From assembly GCA_017746715.1 (NCBI GenBank), contig JAGHZQ010000007.1, positions 1-64,000 on the forward strand: a DNA stretch of 64,000 nt, read 5' to 3'. The DNA is from Cyanobacteria bacterium SBLK. GTDB lineage: Bacteria > Cyanobacteriota > Cyanobacteriia > Cyanobacteriales > Spirulinaceae. The notes under the pieces were generated by a model, which was given only the letters and a program-made list of their open reading frames with translations, was not told where the DNA came from and searched no databases. The first letter of the stretch is position 1. Each line of letters starts with the position of its first letter. The translations under genes were made by a program, and so were the position numbers. This document shows, piece by piece, positions 18,937 to 27,535 of this stretch.

Positions 18937-20157
18937 TCACCAAGAACCTCGTTCGCATCTTAACAAGCGATTGAGAATGGCGATCTCGGTTTCATTGTCG
19001 CTTTCTCGCACGGCTTTTTCTTTGGCAATATTGAGTAATTCCATTCGCAAGCGCATTAAATAAGCAATCGTGATTTCATCATTTTTACGTAAATCTTGAG
19101 GAACGCGACGCAAATTTTTACGATAAGATTGTTGTAAGTTAAAGTTAAAACGGCGAGTGATAAAAGAGACGACTCGTTTTTGTTCGGGACGGGCAGTCGG
19201 GAGAATATCTGCAATTTTTTGGTTTAAAACTCTGCTTTTTTCGCGACCGTTCATTTGTTCTTGCAACCACGTTTCTAAAGTAGAAATGGGCATATCCATT
19301 GTTTGCATATCTATCTTAGAAAAGGCGTGAGCTTCGTTATAAGAAACAATACCATCTTGGTTATAATCAGCAGAATCAACGGGTTCGCCCGTGCGCGATC
19401 GCCCGCTCAATCCGGCAAAGAAACTAGAACTATAATCTTTATAATCCGACTCGTCTACCTCGGGAGTGCAACCAACAGAAGGACGGGTGCGAATGGTAGC
19501 AAAAAAACCGCATCGCATTTGTGAGGAAAGAGATTTGCGGCGATCGCCGTCTTGGTAGATAAAATCGGCAAAGGAGCCAGCAAAACATTGTGCCATGACA
19601 GTAGTGACGGGAGTATTGGCAGGTAGGAGATCCAATTGGCGAGAAAAGTTTCTCACGGTTAAGTTATTGTTTCCCCACAATAAAATTTCGTTGGGGAGTC
19701 CGTGACCGGTAAAATAGAAAAATAGGGGATTTTTAAGCGAACGATCGCCCTGTTCTTGCATCCATTGTTGAAAATTTAATAAAGTAGAAGCACCGATTAA
19801 ATGAGGAATTTGAGAAACCTTAAACTGTTGCTGTCGTTGTTCGTCGATATAGCGAACCGTTGCTTCACCAGTAATGCCATTGGCAAAAAAGACATCTGCA
19901 TTCGATGCCTTATAGCCGAGTTCCCCTAGGGTGCGTTGAAAATAGAGAACATTTTTTTCGAGGGCAATTTCGTTATTTCGCGGCGATCCTCCACCGGCAA
20001 ACACTAAAAAACGAGGGGGTGAGTCGCATTCAGAGGCAGAGGGATCGAACATCCCAACGAGAGAATCCTTTGCGGCGAAACTCGAACATCCACATCCTCC
20101 CGCGATCGCTAAAACCGCAAGGGCAAAAAATTTACCGAGAAGGGAACTTTTTTTCAT
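18937..20157 (-). CDS. Caspase-like (C13/C14-type) lipoprotein with an EF-hand
   Basis: 406 residues. An N-terminal hydrophobic segment ends in GGCGC (Cys22/24), so it is an exported and probably lipidated protein. A caspase-like core has the His-Gly motif FYFTGHG (H152) and the Cys motif VMAQCFAGSF (C191), the expected catalytic dyad. A canonical 12-residue EF-hand loop follows (D264-x-N-x-D-G-I-x-S-x-x-E275), suggesting calcium control. The C-terminal 130 residues are helical and charged. It differs from cytosolic orthocaspases by its export signal. It is divergent from the barrel-like protein at 20198, sharing a 40-bp control region. Confidence 0.75.
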   Translation of the reverse strand: MKKSSLLGKFFALAVLAIAGGCGCSSFAAKDSLVGMFDPSASECDSPPRFLVFAGGGSPRNNEIALEKNVLYFQRTLGELGYKASNADVFFANGITGEATVRYIDEQRQQQFKVSQIPHLIGASTLLNFQQWMQEQGDRSLKNPLFFYFTGHGLPNEILLWGNNNLTVRNFSRQLDLLPANTPVTTVMAQCFAGSFADFIYQDGDRRKSLSSQMRCGFFATIRTRPSVGCTPEVDESDYKDYSSSFFAGLSGRSRTGEPVDSADYNQDGIVSYNEAHAFSKIDMQTMDMPISTLETWLQEQMNGREKSRVLNQKIADILPTARPEQKRVVSFITRRFNFNLQQSYRKNLRRVPQDLRKNDEITIAYLMRLRMELLNIAKEKAVRESDNETEIAILNRLLRCERGSW

Positions 20158-20197
20158 TAGGATATACTAAAAATTCGTTGGATCGATCTGCTCGTTT

Positions 20198-21088
20198 ATG
20201 CCAAACTTAAACTTTTCTTATCTTTTTAAAGTAACCTCTCTCAGCTTGGGACTTTTAGGAAGTCAGGCATTGGCGAGAAATCCGGCTAGAGGGCAACCGC
20301 CTACTATTGTAATGGGTTCGAGAACCGATTTAGCGGTCGATTCATCAACAATGGGCGATCTGGACGCTCCCGAGATCGCGCCGACGGCAGACAATATTAG
20401 CGTTCCCGAAACAGAAGTAACAATTACACGATTGGAGGAGAAGAGCGATCGCCAGTTTGTTTCCCAACAAGAAAATACAACAATTCCTACAGTAGAAGCG
20501 TTAGATATAGATCCTCAAATTATTGAAGAAAGTCCGGTTTTACGGCGTTGGTTGGAGGAAATTCCCAATGTTTTAGAAGAGATTCGCAACGATCCTGTTT
20601 TTCGTTCTCGAATTCGCCTCGGGTATTCTCATTTCCCTTCAACAAATCATCGAGGTGGTTGGCATATTGGCATTGAGGATTTATTTTTAGGAGAAACGGG
20701 TTTAACGGCAAGTGGCGCATATCAAGGGACTTTTGAGGGCGATCGCAAAACATGGGGAGGAGATTTGCGTTATTACGTTTTACCGTTAGGTAATTCTTTT
20801 AATATTGCCCCCGTAGTCGGCTATCGCAATATTACAACGAATAATTTTCAGACTGAGGGAATTAATGTAGGAATTAAAGCAATATTATCATCGAGTCGAG
20901 GAGCAGGAGATATTTCTTTTTCCCAAACTTTTGTTTCTCCCGGTAGCAGTGAAGAGGTAGGAATTACTACGTTCTCTATTGGTTATGCACTAACACCTCA
21001 ATTTCGCCTTTCTACAGATATTCAAAAGCAGAATTCTCGAGGGGAAAAAGACAGTCGCGTGGCAATTAGCCTAGAGTTTCTTCTCTGA
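20198..21088 (+). CDS. Putative outer-membrane beta-barrel protein
   Basis: 296 residues. A signal peptide (hydrophobic core LSLGLLGSQALA) is followed by a 100-residue disordered Thr/Glu-rich stretch and a C-terminal half of short amphipathic beta strands (FRSRIRLGYSHF, GGDLRYYVLPLG, FNIAPVVGYRNI, FSIGYALTPQFRLSTDI). It ends in VAISLEFLL, a typical last barrel strand with hydrophobic end. I do not recognise a named family. It is divergently transcribed from the caspase-like lipoprotein, so the two may act together at the outer membrane. Confidence 0.65.
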   Translation: MPNLNFSYLFKVTSLSLGLLGSQALARNPARGQPPTIVMGSRTDLAVDSSTMGDLDAPEIAPTADNISVPETEVTITRLEEKSDRQFVSQQENTTIPTVEALDIDPQIIEESPVLRRWLEEIPNVLEEIRNDPVFRSRIRLGYSHFPSTNHRGGWHIGIEDLFLGETGLTASGAYQGTFEGDRKTWGGDLRYYVLPLGNSFNIAPVVGYRNITTNNFQTEGINVGIKAILSSSRGAGDISFSQTFVSPGSSEEVGITTFSIGYALTPQFRLSTDIQKQNSRGEKDSRVAISLEFLL

Positions 21089-21272
21089 AAATAGGGTACA
21101 TCTCAAATTTATAAATCGATCGTTCAGCTAATCATAAAAACAGTTCTTACCCGTAAAACATACATTAGAGGTTGTTTCATAATTGTCGTAAATTATCCTG
21201 CCAATTCCACGGTAAAATAGAAAGTATATCTTATTTGGAATTGAGTATTTAAAAAAACAGAGATATCCCTTT

Positions 21273-22250
21273 TTAGATTGCAAACTTTTCTGTAAATTCG
21301 ATATTATTGAGCGTAATGTTAATACTAAATTCTTCACCTAAATTTCCGCGAAATTCGTATTGAATGAACCGATCGCCATCGCTAGCGATAATTTCACGAA
21401 ATAACGCTCCTTCTGCGGTAAAAACTTGTAATTTCAATTGCGCGGGCAGTTCGAGAGAGAAATTGTTTGGACGTAATTGCAAGCCAACGGTTAATTTATT
21501 TTCTGCTGCCGATCGCAAAGCGAGAGAAAGGAAAATCGGCATCCCAAAATCGAGGGTTTTGACGCGTTGTATCGTGTCGTTACGGAAAGCTAACGTCGAA
21601 GTTTGAGGAGATACAAGATCGGAAATTGCCTCCCATCCTTCTGTAAATGCGCCCTGCAACCAATCCCGCAAGCGAACGGGAGAAACAACGCGATCGCGAT
21701 TTTCCAAATGCTCTAAAAATACATCTAAATCTTGCAAATCCCGCCACTCAATTTCGGCGGGTAATTCCGAACTTGTTGGGAAAAAACCCAATAACTTCAC
21801 CTCATCGAAAGAGTCCCCAAATTCTAATCCTATCACGCCAGAGCGATCGCGACGAACTTCCGAGGGAATGTTAATTTTCTCATCTGGCGATCGCAGCAAG
21901 CGACATTCAATTTTTCGACCGTCGGGTAAAATTAAATCCGCTACATCAAATATTGCCCTTAACCCAGCATTCCAGCAATCGCTCGAGTTTACATCCGTTT
22001 CAATTTGCAGCCAGCTTAAATAACGGCTTACCGCCAATACAGAAAGCACATTCAAAAAAACCTGCAAGCCTTTCTCCGGTGTTGCTTGTTCGGCTGCAAA
22101 TTGCTTGGCAATCTCGCGATCGCCAGACAATAAAGGAATGATTAATTGTTGTTGGTGATTGACTCCCTTCTTGCGCTCCCTCTCTTGCTCTCCCTCTCTT
22201 GGGAGAGGGCTAGGGGGTGTGTCGGGGGTTGGGGGTGGGTTATTTTTCAT
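21273..22250 (-). CDS. DUF1822 family protein
   Basis: 325 residues. From about residue 35 (QQLIIPLLSGDREIAKQFAAEQ) it follows the cyanobacterial DUF1822 pattern, including WNAGLRAIFDVADLILPDGRKIECRLL-type and VIGLEFGDSFDEVKLLGFFP-type segments. The first 29 residues (PPPTPDTPPSPLPREGEQERE) are encoded by a G-rich dispersed repeat and are not part of the family, so translation may in fact begin later. It overlaps the upstream sigma-like gene by 4 nt (ATGA), so the two are translationally coupled. The function of DUF1822 is unknown; in other cyanobacteria it also follows sigma-like genes and sometimes precedes CHAT-domain genes. Confidence 0.85.
   Translation of the reverse strand: MKNNPPPTPDTPPSPLPREGEQERERKKGVNHQQQLIIPLLSGDREIAKQFAAEQATPEKGLQVFLNVLSVLAVSRYLSWLQIETDVNSSDCWNAGLRAIFDVADLILPDGRKIECRLLRSPDEKINIPSEVRRDRSGVIGLEFGDSFDEVKLLGFFPTSSELPAEIEWRDLQDLDVFLEHLENRDRVVSPVRLRDWLQGAFTEGWEAISDLVSPQTSTLAFRNDTIQRVKTLDFGMPIFLSLALRSAAENKLTVGLQLRPNNFSLELPAQLKLQVFTAEGALFREIIASDGDRFIQYEFRGNLGEEFSINITLNNIEFTEKFAI
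22180..22245. repeat. G-rich dispersed repeat inside the DUF1822 gene
   Basis: CTCTCTTGGGAGAGGG followed by CTAGGGGGTG and GGGGGTTGGGGGTGGG is the same kind of repeat as at 6945-7002. Here it supplies the start region of the DUF1822 frame, coding for a Pro/Thr-rich leader on the minus strand. Confidence 0.65.
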
Positions 22251-23005
22251 GGTTCATTGTTCGTGGAATAGCCAAACTCGATCGCAATCGAACGCAAGAG
22301 AGGAAGTGCTTTATTGTGCCAATGCCAGTTTAACGTGTGGTATTTGATTTGAAACTCCTTGGCAATTTGTGCGAGGCGATCGGGAGGGTGTTTGAGAAGC
22401 AAGCGTTGGCTTAACATTTGGCAATGACAGTAAGGATAGGCTTTTGGATGACAGCCTTGCAATTTGCCCTCGGGATCGCGCTCGATATAGTCTTGCAACT
22501 TCAACCCAATTCTGACATGTTTTTGCTGCTGCTGCTCTCGTTCGATTTCTGCTTGGAGTTCCCAAAAATTATCAAGGGGAGAAGAGAGGCGATCTCTAAA
22601 AGTTTCTCCAGCTTCTGATGCGACGGGAGTATCTAACGAAAGGGGTTTTTTGCGACTTTGTTCGCGAAATTCCTCCTTAATTGTTTTTGGGGTTGTGCGC
22701 GCTCGAGATCGGGGCGAGCGATGTAAGTCCCGCACTGCATATTTTAATCGCAATTTAAGCTCGATCCATGCTACCAAACTTGCCGTTAAAGAAGAATGTT
22801 GCGGTTCGAATTCGTGAATTTCTTCTGTCAAACGCAGGAGAATATCATTTAAAACTGCGGGATAATCGGGATGGGTCGATTGGGTCAGACCCTGAAGATT
22901 TTGAATTTCTAACAAAAGCCGATTCATTGCCTTACGCCAAGTCAAACTATTTTTGGGGGACCGGCGTATCTCATCAATCAGGTGTTTGAGTCGCTCTTCC
23001 TGCAT
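22247..23005 (-). CDS. Sigma-70-like (ECF-type) regulatory protein
   Basis: 252 residues. The N-terminal half (TWRKAMNRLLLEIQNL, then LTASLVAWIELKLRLKYAVRDLHR) resembles a sigma region 2 helix bundle. The C-terminal end (PPDRLAQIAKEFQIKYHTLNWHWHNKALPLLR) resembles the region 4 helix-turn-helix. The middle has a His/Cys cluster (CHPKAYPYCHCQ) that might bind metal. It belongs to the cyanobacterial sigma-like proteins found directly upstream of DUF1822 genes. Whether it binds RNA polymerase is not known. It is the first gene of the pair. Confidence 0.65.
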   Translation of the reverse strand: MQEERLKHLIDEIRRSPKNSLTWRKAMNRLLLEIQNLQGLTQSTHPDYPAVLNDILLRLTEEIHEFEPQHSSLTASLVAWIELKLRLKYAVRDLHRSPRSRARTTPKTIKEEFREQSRKKPLSLDTPVASEAGETFRDRLSSPLDNFWELQAEIEREQQQQKHVRIGLKLQDYIERDPEGKLQGCHPKAYPYCHCQMLSQRLLLKHPPDRLAQIAKEFQIKYHTLNWHWHNKALPLLRSIAIEFGYSTNNEP

Positions 23006-23049
23006 TTTTTATCGGTTATCAATTCCCCTTGCGATCGCCTTCGATGCGA

Positions 23050-23541
23050 CTATCCTTCATCATTTTCTACTGCATGCGGCCTACTATTGGCAACCTGTTG
23101 CCTCTCCTGTTGCAGATCGCTAGATTCTAAAGCGGGTTTGGGAGACGGTAACAAGCGATCGCTCGGGACTCTCTCATGGGAACGATTGAGGGTTTTCCAC
23201 GCCGCTTGCACCCCCGCAATTGCGCTTTTTGTTCCTACGCCCACTTTTTGGGCTTGCTGTCGAACCGAACTCAAACTCTCGTCTACCTGTTTGACGACTC
23301 CTGTCGCACTGTTGACCCCTTCGTTAATATCATCGGTGAGTTCGCTAATTTCCAAACCCGTCAGGCGAATGGCATCTAAAGTGGGAGGAAACTCCCGGCG
23401 CAGGGTATCAAATAATTTTTCCGCACTTCGGGCCGCTCGGGCAATTTCTCGGAATGCAGGGAGAGCGGCGATTAAAACTGCGGTTAAACTGACTGCAACC
23501 AATAAAAGAGAAAGGCCAAGCCAAAATAGAGGATCGAGCAT
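23050..23541 (-). CDS. DUF948-family membrane-anchored protein
   Basis: 163 residues from the ATG at 23541 (a TTG 9 nt upstream is possible). One N-terminal membrane helix (LFWLGLSLLLVAVSLTAVLIAAL) is followed by a coiled-coil/helical rod (IARAARSAEKLFDTLRREFP, NEGVNSATGVVKQVDESL). The C-terminal 50 residues are disordered. DUF948 proteins often neighbour YtxH proteins, as here, and are thought to be envelope stress or general stress proteins; the function is unproven. Confidence 0.75.
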   Translation of the reverse strand: MLDPLFWLGLSLLLVAVSLTAVLIAALPAFREIARAARSAEKLFDTLRREFPPTLDAIRLTGLEISELTDDINEGVNSATGVVKQVDESLSSVRQQAQKVGVGTKSAIAGVQAAWKTLNRSHERVPSDRLLPSPKPALESSDLQQERQQVANSRPHAVENDEG

Positions 23542-23580
23542 TGATGTCAATTATCTCTTAGCCATTAAGGTTTTCAACCC

Positions 23581-23931
23581 TTATGCGGGGTTATTGGAAT
23601 TCGAAGCGGAGGATTCTATCGTAACATTACGGGGTTGGGTCAATTCTTGGGTTTTCATTTGGCTGGCCTCCATTCCCGCCGCGATCGCGTCTTTCAGGCG
23701 AATGAGGGTTTCCTCCCAACTTTGCACGGCGGACTCCGATAGGCGATCGGTTTGCAGTTGAATCGTTGCCGACAAATCCTCGGCGAGTTCCGGTAGGGCA
23801 TCGGCAGATTTTTTCAAGATTTGTCGGGTTTCTCGACCGGAACGCGGGGCAATTAAAATTCCGATAACCGTCCCGATCGCGCTCCCGATCAGAACACCGC
23901 CGATGAACGATCCCGTATTATTGTTAGACAT
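23581..23931 (-). CDS. YtxH domain-containing protein
   Basis: 116 residues. The glycine-rich membrane helix FIGGVLIGSAIGTVIGILIAP followed by RSGRETRQILKK is the YtxH signature. The rest is an amphipathic helix with a Ser/Asn-rich tail. It lies 39 nt upstream of the DUF948 gene on the same strand, so the two probably form one transcript. Confidence 0.85.
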   Translation of the reverse strand: MSNNNTGSFIGGVLIGSAIGTVIGILIAPRSGRETRQILKKSADALPELAEDLSATIQLQTDRLSESAVQSWEETLIRLKDAIAAGMEASQMKTQELTQPRNVTIESSASNSNNPA

Positions 23932-24153
23932 GGGTTAGAGGGGTGAAAAACAAGGTAAACTATTGCGATCGCAAGATTTTTGCAGTTTGCCACCTCAAAC
24001 CTACCATTGAATTCGCAGAAAATTCCAGCAAATACTAGAGGTAACAATCCCCAAGAGGCATAATAATCTGGGTTAGTACCCAATCCAAAGATATCGACCG
24101 CGACAACAACTTTTAATCTTTGTTCAAAAAATATAGTTTTATTGAGAATTTCT

Positions 24154-25191
24154 ATGGCTGTTAGACATATCCAAAAGTTAGATAGTTTACGCGGTTTTGC
24201 TGCACTTTACGTTCTAGTTTATCATTGTGCGGATAGTGCTGACTTTATTCCAAAAATCTTAAAAATAGGATTTTTCTCCTTTGGGCAGGAAGCCGTAATG
24301 ATGTTTTTTTTGTTGAGTGGTTTTGTCATTCACATGTCTTGTTCACAAAAAGATGTATTGGATGTAAGAAATTATCTCATTCGCAGATTTAGACGTATCT
24401 ATTTTCCATTTTTTATTTCTCTCTTCGTATCAACATTTATATTTTTATTCAATAATAAACTTATTAAAAATTTTTCTTGGTTCGAACTCGTGGGAAATTG
24501 TCTCATGCTACAGGATATATCTTTTCTCAAACCCGGAACGTGGGTTGAACCTTTCCTAGGAAATGTAGTTCTATGGAGTCTGAGTTATGAGTGGTGGTTT
24601 TATATTTTGTTTATTATTGCATTTAAAACTATATTTAAAAACAAAAAAAGGCTCTACATAATTCTCGGTATTTCCGTTTTTTCACTCTGTTTTTATTGGA
24701 TTCATCCCAACCAAATTTTTCTGTTCCTTTCTTATTTTATAATTTGGTGGTGTGGAGTAGAAATATCTGAAGTTTTTCTCAAATATAATCGCTTGCCTTT
24801 GGCGAAAGTTAAACCTGTTTTGATTTCTATTTATTCCATGTGTTTTTTGACAGCTATTCCTGTTTTTTTGTCAGAAAAAATAGAACTAGGAATTTATCCT
24901 TTTTTGACATTTCGACATTTTTTTATTGTCTCTTTTCTCTTGACCATTATGATTGTATGGCATCGATATAAAATGAAGTTTTTTGACAATATTTTTGGAA
25001 TATTTACAATTTTTGGTTCTATTTCTTATACTATATATCTCTTTCATTATCCAATTCTGCTGCAATGGCAGCTCAGTGACTATATTGCTAATATTTGGAT
25101 TGTTTATTTTATCAAAATCGCTCTTCTTTTGAGCTTATGTTATCTTGTGGATATCAAGTTACAACCGATTGTTAATCGTTATCTAAAATAG
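24154..25191 (+). CDS. Acyltransferase family 3 (OafA/YrhL-like)
   Basis: 345 residues from the ATG at 24154. It begins HIQKLDSLRGFAALYVLVYH, the classic acyltransferase-3 start with the catalytic His and the LRGFAA motif. About ten membrane segments follow. Such enzymes O-acetylate or O-acylate cell-surface sugars. AT content is clearly higher than in the genes to the left, as for the deacetylase 14 nt downstream, with which it probably forms an operon. Confidence 0.88.
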   Translation: MAVRHIQKLDSLRGFAALYVLVYHCADSADFIPKILKIGFFSFGQEAVMMFFLLSGFVIHMSCSQKDVLDVRNYLIRRFRRIYFPFFISLFVSTFIFLFNNKLIKNFSWFELVGNCLMLQDISFLKPGTWVEPFLGNVVLWSLSYEWWFYILFIIAFKTIFKNKKRLYIILGISVFSLCFYWIHPNQIFLFLSYFIIWWCGVEISEVFLKYNRLPLAKVKPVLISIYSMCFLTAIPVFLSEKIELGIYPFLTFRHFFIVSFLLTIMIVWHRYKMKFFDNIFGIFTIFGSISYTIYLFHYPILLQWQLSDYIANIWIVYFIKIALLLSLCYLVDIKLQPIVNRYLK

Positions 25192-25205
25192 AAGATACTT
25201 GAGAA

Positions 25206-26066
25206 ATGTTAAAATTGCGACGATATCTCAGTTTCTCGATCGCGGCATTCTTAGTTATTGCTATGATTTTCCTAGCGATTGAGGCAATATCATTTAAAAT
25301 TCCTATCTTCGGCTTTCATAGTATCTTCGATCGCCGCAATCCCGAGCGCTTGCCTTCTCGAGCGGCATATCTCGATTATTCAGTTCAAGATTTAGAAATC
25401 CTCCTCGAATATTTAATCCAAGAGAAATATTGGTTTTTATCATCCCAAGATCTCTATGATTATTTTCTGATTGAATCAAAAACAATTCCCGAAAAGCATA
25501 TCGGTCGACGTCCGGTTATGCTGACTTTTGATGATGGTTATGAAAATATTCATGCTTTTGTTTTACCGCTTTTAGAAAAGTTGGAAAAAAAATACAATTT
25601 GAAAATCCCCATTGTTTTATTTCTAAATCCAGCTTTTATGGAGCGAAAAAAAAATAAAGGAAAACCAGAATATTTAAACTGCGATCGCGTTAAAGAAGGA
25701 TTTGAAAAAGGATTTTATGACGTGCAATCTGCGGGAGTCAATCACACTAATTTAACGAAACTTCCCACTTCAGATTTGGAATTTGAGCTTTTAGAATCGC
25801 AAAAGCAATTACAAGCGTGCATTGCAGAATCAAGTGATAATACAGTTGCTTTACATTTTGGTTATCCTTATAATCGAGTTAATCGTAAAGTTGCTTTTTC
25901 CACATCTCAATATTATCGGTCGGGATATTTATATAACGATGAAATGTTTAAGATTAATATATTCCGGAATAATTACCGCATTTCTCGTTGGGGCGTTTTT
26001 CGTGGTGACTCGCCTCAAAAACTCATCAATCGCGCTCGTAAAGCCTCAAAAATACAGCCTCAATAA
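25206..26066 (+). CDS. Polysaccharide deacetylase (CE4-like), membrane anchored
   Basis: 286 residues. One N-terminal membrane helix (11-29), then the NodB-type domain: PIFGFHSI, RPVMLTFDDGYENI with the catalytic base and metal ligand D109/D110, and a second motif SAGVNHTNL. In that motif the usual first zinc-binding His (SHxxxH) is Ala176 while H180 is kept. The enzyme may thus be impaired or bind metal differently. The neighbourhood (acyltransferase, GT4 enzymes) suggests modification of a surface polysaccharide. Confidence 0.82.
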   Translation: MLKLRRYLSFSIAAFLVIAMIFLAIEAISFKIPIFGFHSIFDRRNPERLPSRAAYLDYSVQDLEILLEYLIQEKYWFLSSQDLYDYFLIESKTIPEKHIGRRPVMLTFDDGYENIHAFVLPLLEKLEKKYNLKIPIVLFLNPAFMERKKNKGKPEYLNCDRVKEGFEKGFYDVQSAGVNHTNLTKLPTSDLEFELLESQKQLQACIAESSDNTVALHFGYPYNRVNRKVAFSTSQYYRSGYLYNDEMFKINIFRNNYRISRWGVFRGDSPQKLINRARKASKIQPQ

Positions 26067-26070
26067 ACCA

Positions 26071-26099
26071 AGAAACCGAGTTTTAAAAACCCGGCTTCT
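26071..26099 (+). terminator. Terminator-like hairpin (AGAAACCGGGTTT type)
   Basis: AGAAACCGAGTTTT (26071-26084) pairs with AAAACCCGGCTTCT (26086-26099) at 12 of 14 positions. This is a hairpin type often seen after cyanobacterial genes, and it lies directly behind the deacetylase. Confidence 0.6.
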
Positions 26100-26165
26100 C
26101 GAGTGGAGAGTTCATTTGTCCCTTCGTAAACCCCTCGGGACTAGATCGGTCAACTCAAGCGGTCT

Positions 26166-26224
26166 CACTACTACCCCGCTCCTACACTTCAGTGAAGTCA
26201 CACCGGGCGAGCGGGGTAGTAGTG
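26166..26224. repeat. 16-bp perfect inverted repeat, possible IS end
   Basis: CACTACTACCCCGCTC (26166-26181) and its exact complement (26209-26224) flank a 27-nt loop that itself contains ACTTC-AGT-GAAGT. The nested hairpin recalls the folded ends of IS200/IS605-type elements. An open stretch follows it (MQELAERKDSDPLSGLQG then LSETL and stop at about 26326) that could be a relic coding end. No transposase is present, so the assignment is tentative. Confidence 0.4.
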
Positions 26225-26425
26225 AATGACCGTACAGTAACGACCGAGCCAGTGATGCAAGAGCTGGCTGAGCGCAAGGACAGCGATCCACTGTCCGGAT
26301 TGCAAGGTTTATCTGAAACTCTCTAAATTAGTTCAAGTATATTGCATTTGTTCGACAATCGCAACCCCCATATCGAATATTTTTGAGAAGCCGGGGAATG
26401 CAAAGCGATCGGGCAAAAAAAAGAG

Positions 26426-26493
26426 AGTCACCAACTTGGTAACTCCCCCAATCATCAGGGTGCATCTACAAGAATAAATATAGCATTTGGGGT
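26426..26493. repeat. 68-bp direct repeat, copy A
   Basis: Starts AGTCACCAACTTGGTAAC and continues through AATCATCAGGGTGCATCTAC to TAGCATTTGGGGT. It is identical to copy B at 27536-27603 at 64 of 68 positions by my alignment. It contains a quasi-palindrome (GTCACCAA/TTGGTAAC). The two copies bracket the EamA gene. A GGGGGTG-TCA-CCCCC hairpin with TTTT follows (26492-26515). Confidence 0.8.
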
Positions 26494-26568
26494 GGGGGGT
26501 GTCACCCCCTTTTGCAGGAATTGACAAAATCGTAATATTTCTTTGCATTTTAGGACAAAAGCGATCGC

Positions 26569-27438
26569 TCAGCGAAAAAAGCGGCTGAAGACTCCATTGG
26601 CGATCGCCGTTCCCAATAAAACGCAACCGCATCCTAAAATCATTGCCAGTGTAATCGGTTCGGACAAGACAATTGCACCCCAAAGCATAGCAAAGACAGG
26701 GATTAAATAGGCCACGGTGAGTGCTCTGGTCGAACCGACGTGATGAATCAATCGAAAATAGAGAATATAGGCAAAGGCCGTAGAAAATACAGCCAATGCA
26801 AGAATAGCGAGGACGATTGTGGGTTGAGGGAATTTTTGAGGAATGGTAAAGGGGAGGAGAGGAAGCAGCACAATCGCAGCCCCGAGCTGACTTCCGGTTG
26901 CGATGGTCAAAGAATTGACCTCGGATAATTTTTGCTTGATATAAGGAGCGGCGATCGCGTACATTAAAGCTGCCGTCAAACCCGCAGCAACAGAAGCCAA
27001 AAAAGTTGGTGTTGTGCTAAATTGCCAGCCAACCAGCACGACAACTCCAATAAAACCCAAGAGCAAACCCAAGAGACGACTGGAAGAAAACTTCTCTTTT
27101 AACCAAAACATTGCGATCGCCGTGCCAAAGAGCGGTGCTGTCGCGTTGAGGATGGAGGTAAACCCAGCAGGCAAAGAAAGAGAAGCAAAAGCCAGCAATA
27201 CAAAAGGAAGAGCAGAATTGAGCAAGCCGACTATGGCTAAGGATTGCCAATGATGGCGCAATTCTTCTGCGAGAGGCAAACGAATTAAAAAAGGCAGCAG
27301 TACCAAACCGGCAATGAGAACGCGAAACTCAATTAACCAAACCGGACCGATCGCAGGAGAAGCCATCCGCAGAAATAAAAACGATCCGCCCCATAAAGCA
27401 GCTAACAAGAACAACTCTAAAACTTCCGATATCTTCAT
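26569..27438 (-). CDS. EamA/DMT-family transporter
   Basis: 289 residues from the ATG at 27438 (MKISEVLELF); an earlier start at 27468 adds only ten charged residues. About ten membrane segments form the two EamA halves: ALWGGSFLFLRMASPAIGP and FRVLIAGLVLLPF in the first, TAFAYILYFRLIHHVGSTRA and VAYLIPVFAMLWGAIVLSEP in the second. Drug/metabolite transporters of this kind usually export amino acids or other metabolites; the substrate is unknown. The gene sits between two 68-bp direct repeats. Confidence 0.9.
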   Translation of the reverse strand: MKISEVLELFLLAALWGGSFLFLRMASPAIGPVWLIEFRVLIAGLVLLPFLIRLPLAEELRHHWQSLAIVGLLNSALPFVLLAFASLSLPAGFTSILNATAPLFGTAIAMFWLKEKFSSSRLLGLLLGFIGVVVLVGWQFSTTPTFLASVAAGLTAALMYAIAAPYIKQKLSEVNSLTIATGSQLGAAIVLLPLLPFTIPQKFPQPTIVLAILALAVFSTAFAYILYFRLIHHVGSTRALTVAYLIPVFAMLWGAIVLSEPITLAMILGCGCVLLGTAIANGVFSRFFR

Positions 27439-27535
27439 TTTTGTGGAATTACGTCTCAATTTATACATTTTTAGTCTACCGAGCCCCCCACTTCAAAACC
27501 ACCCGTTTCTTGCGCTTTTTATTCAAATGGAAAAA

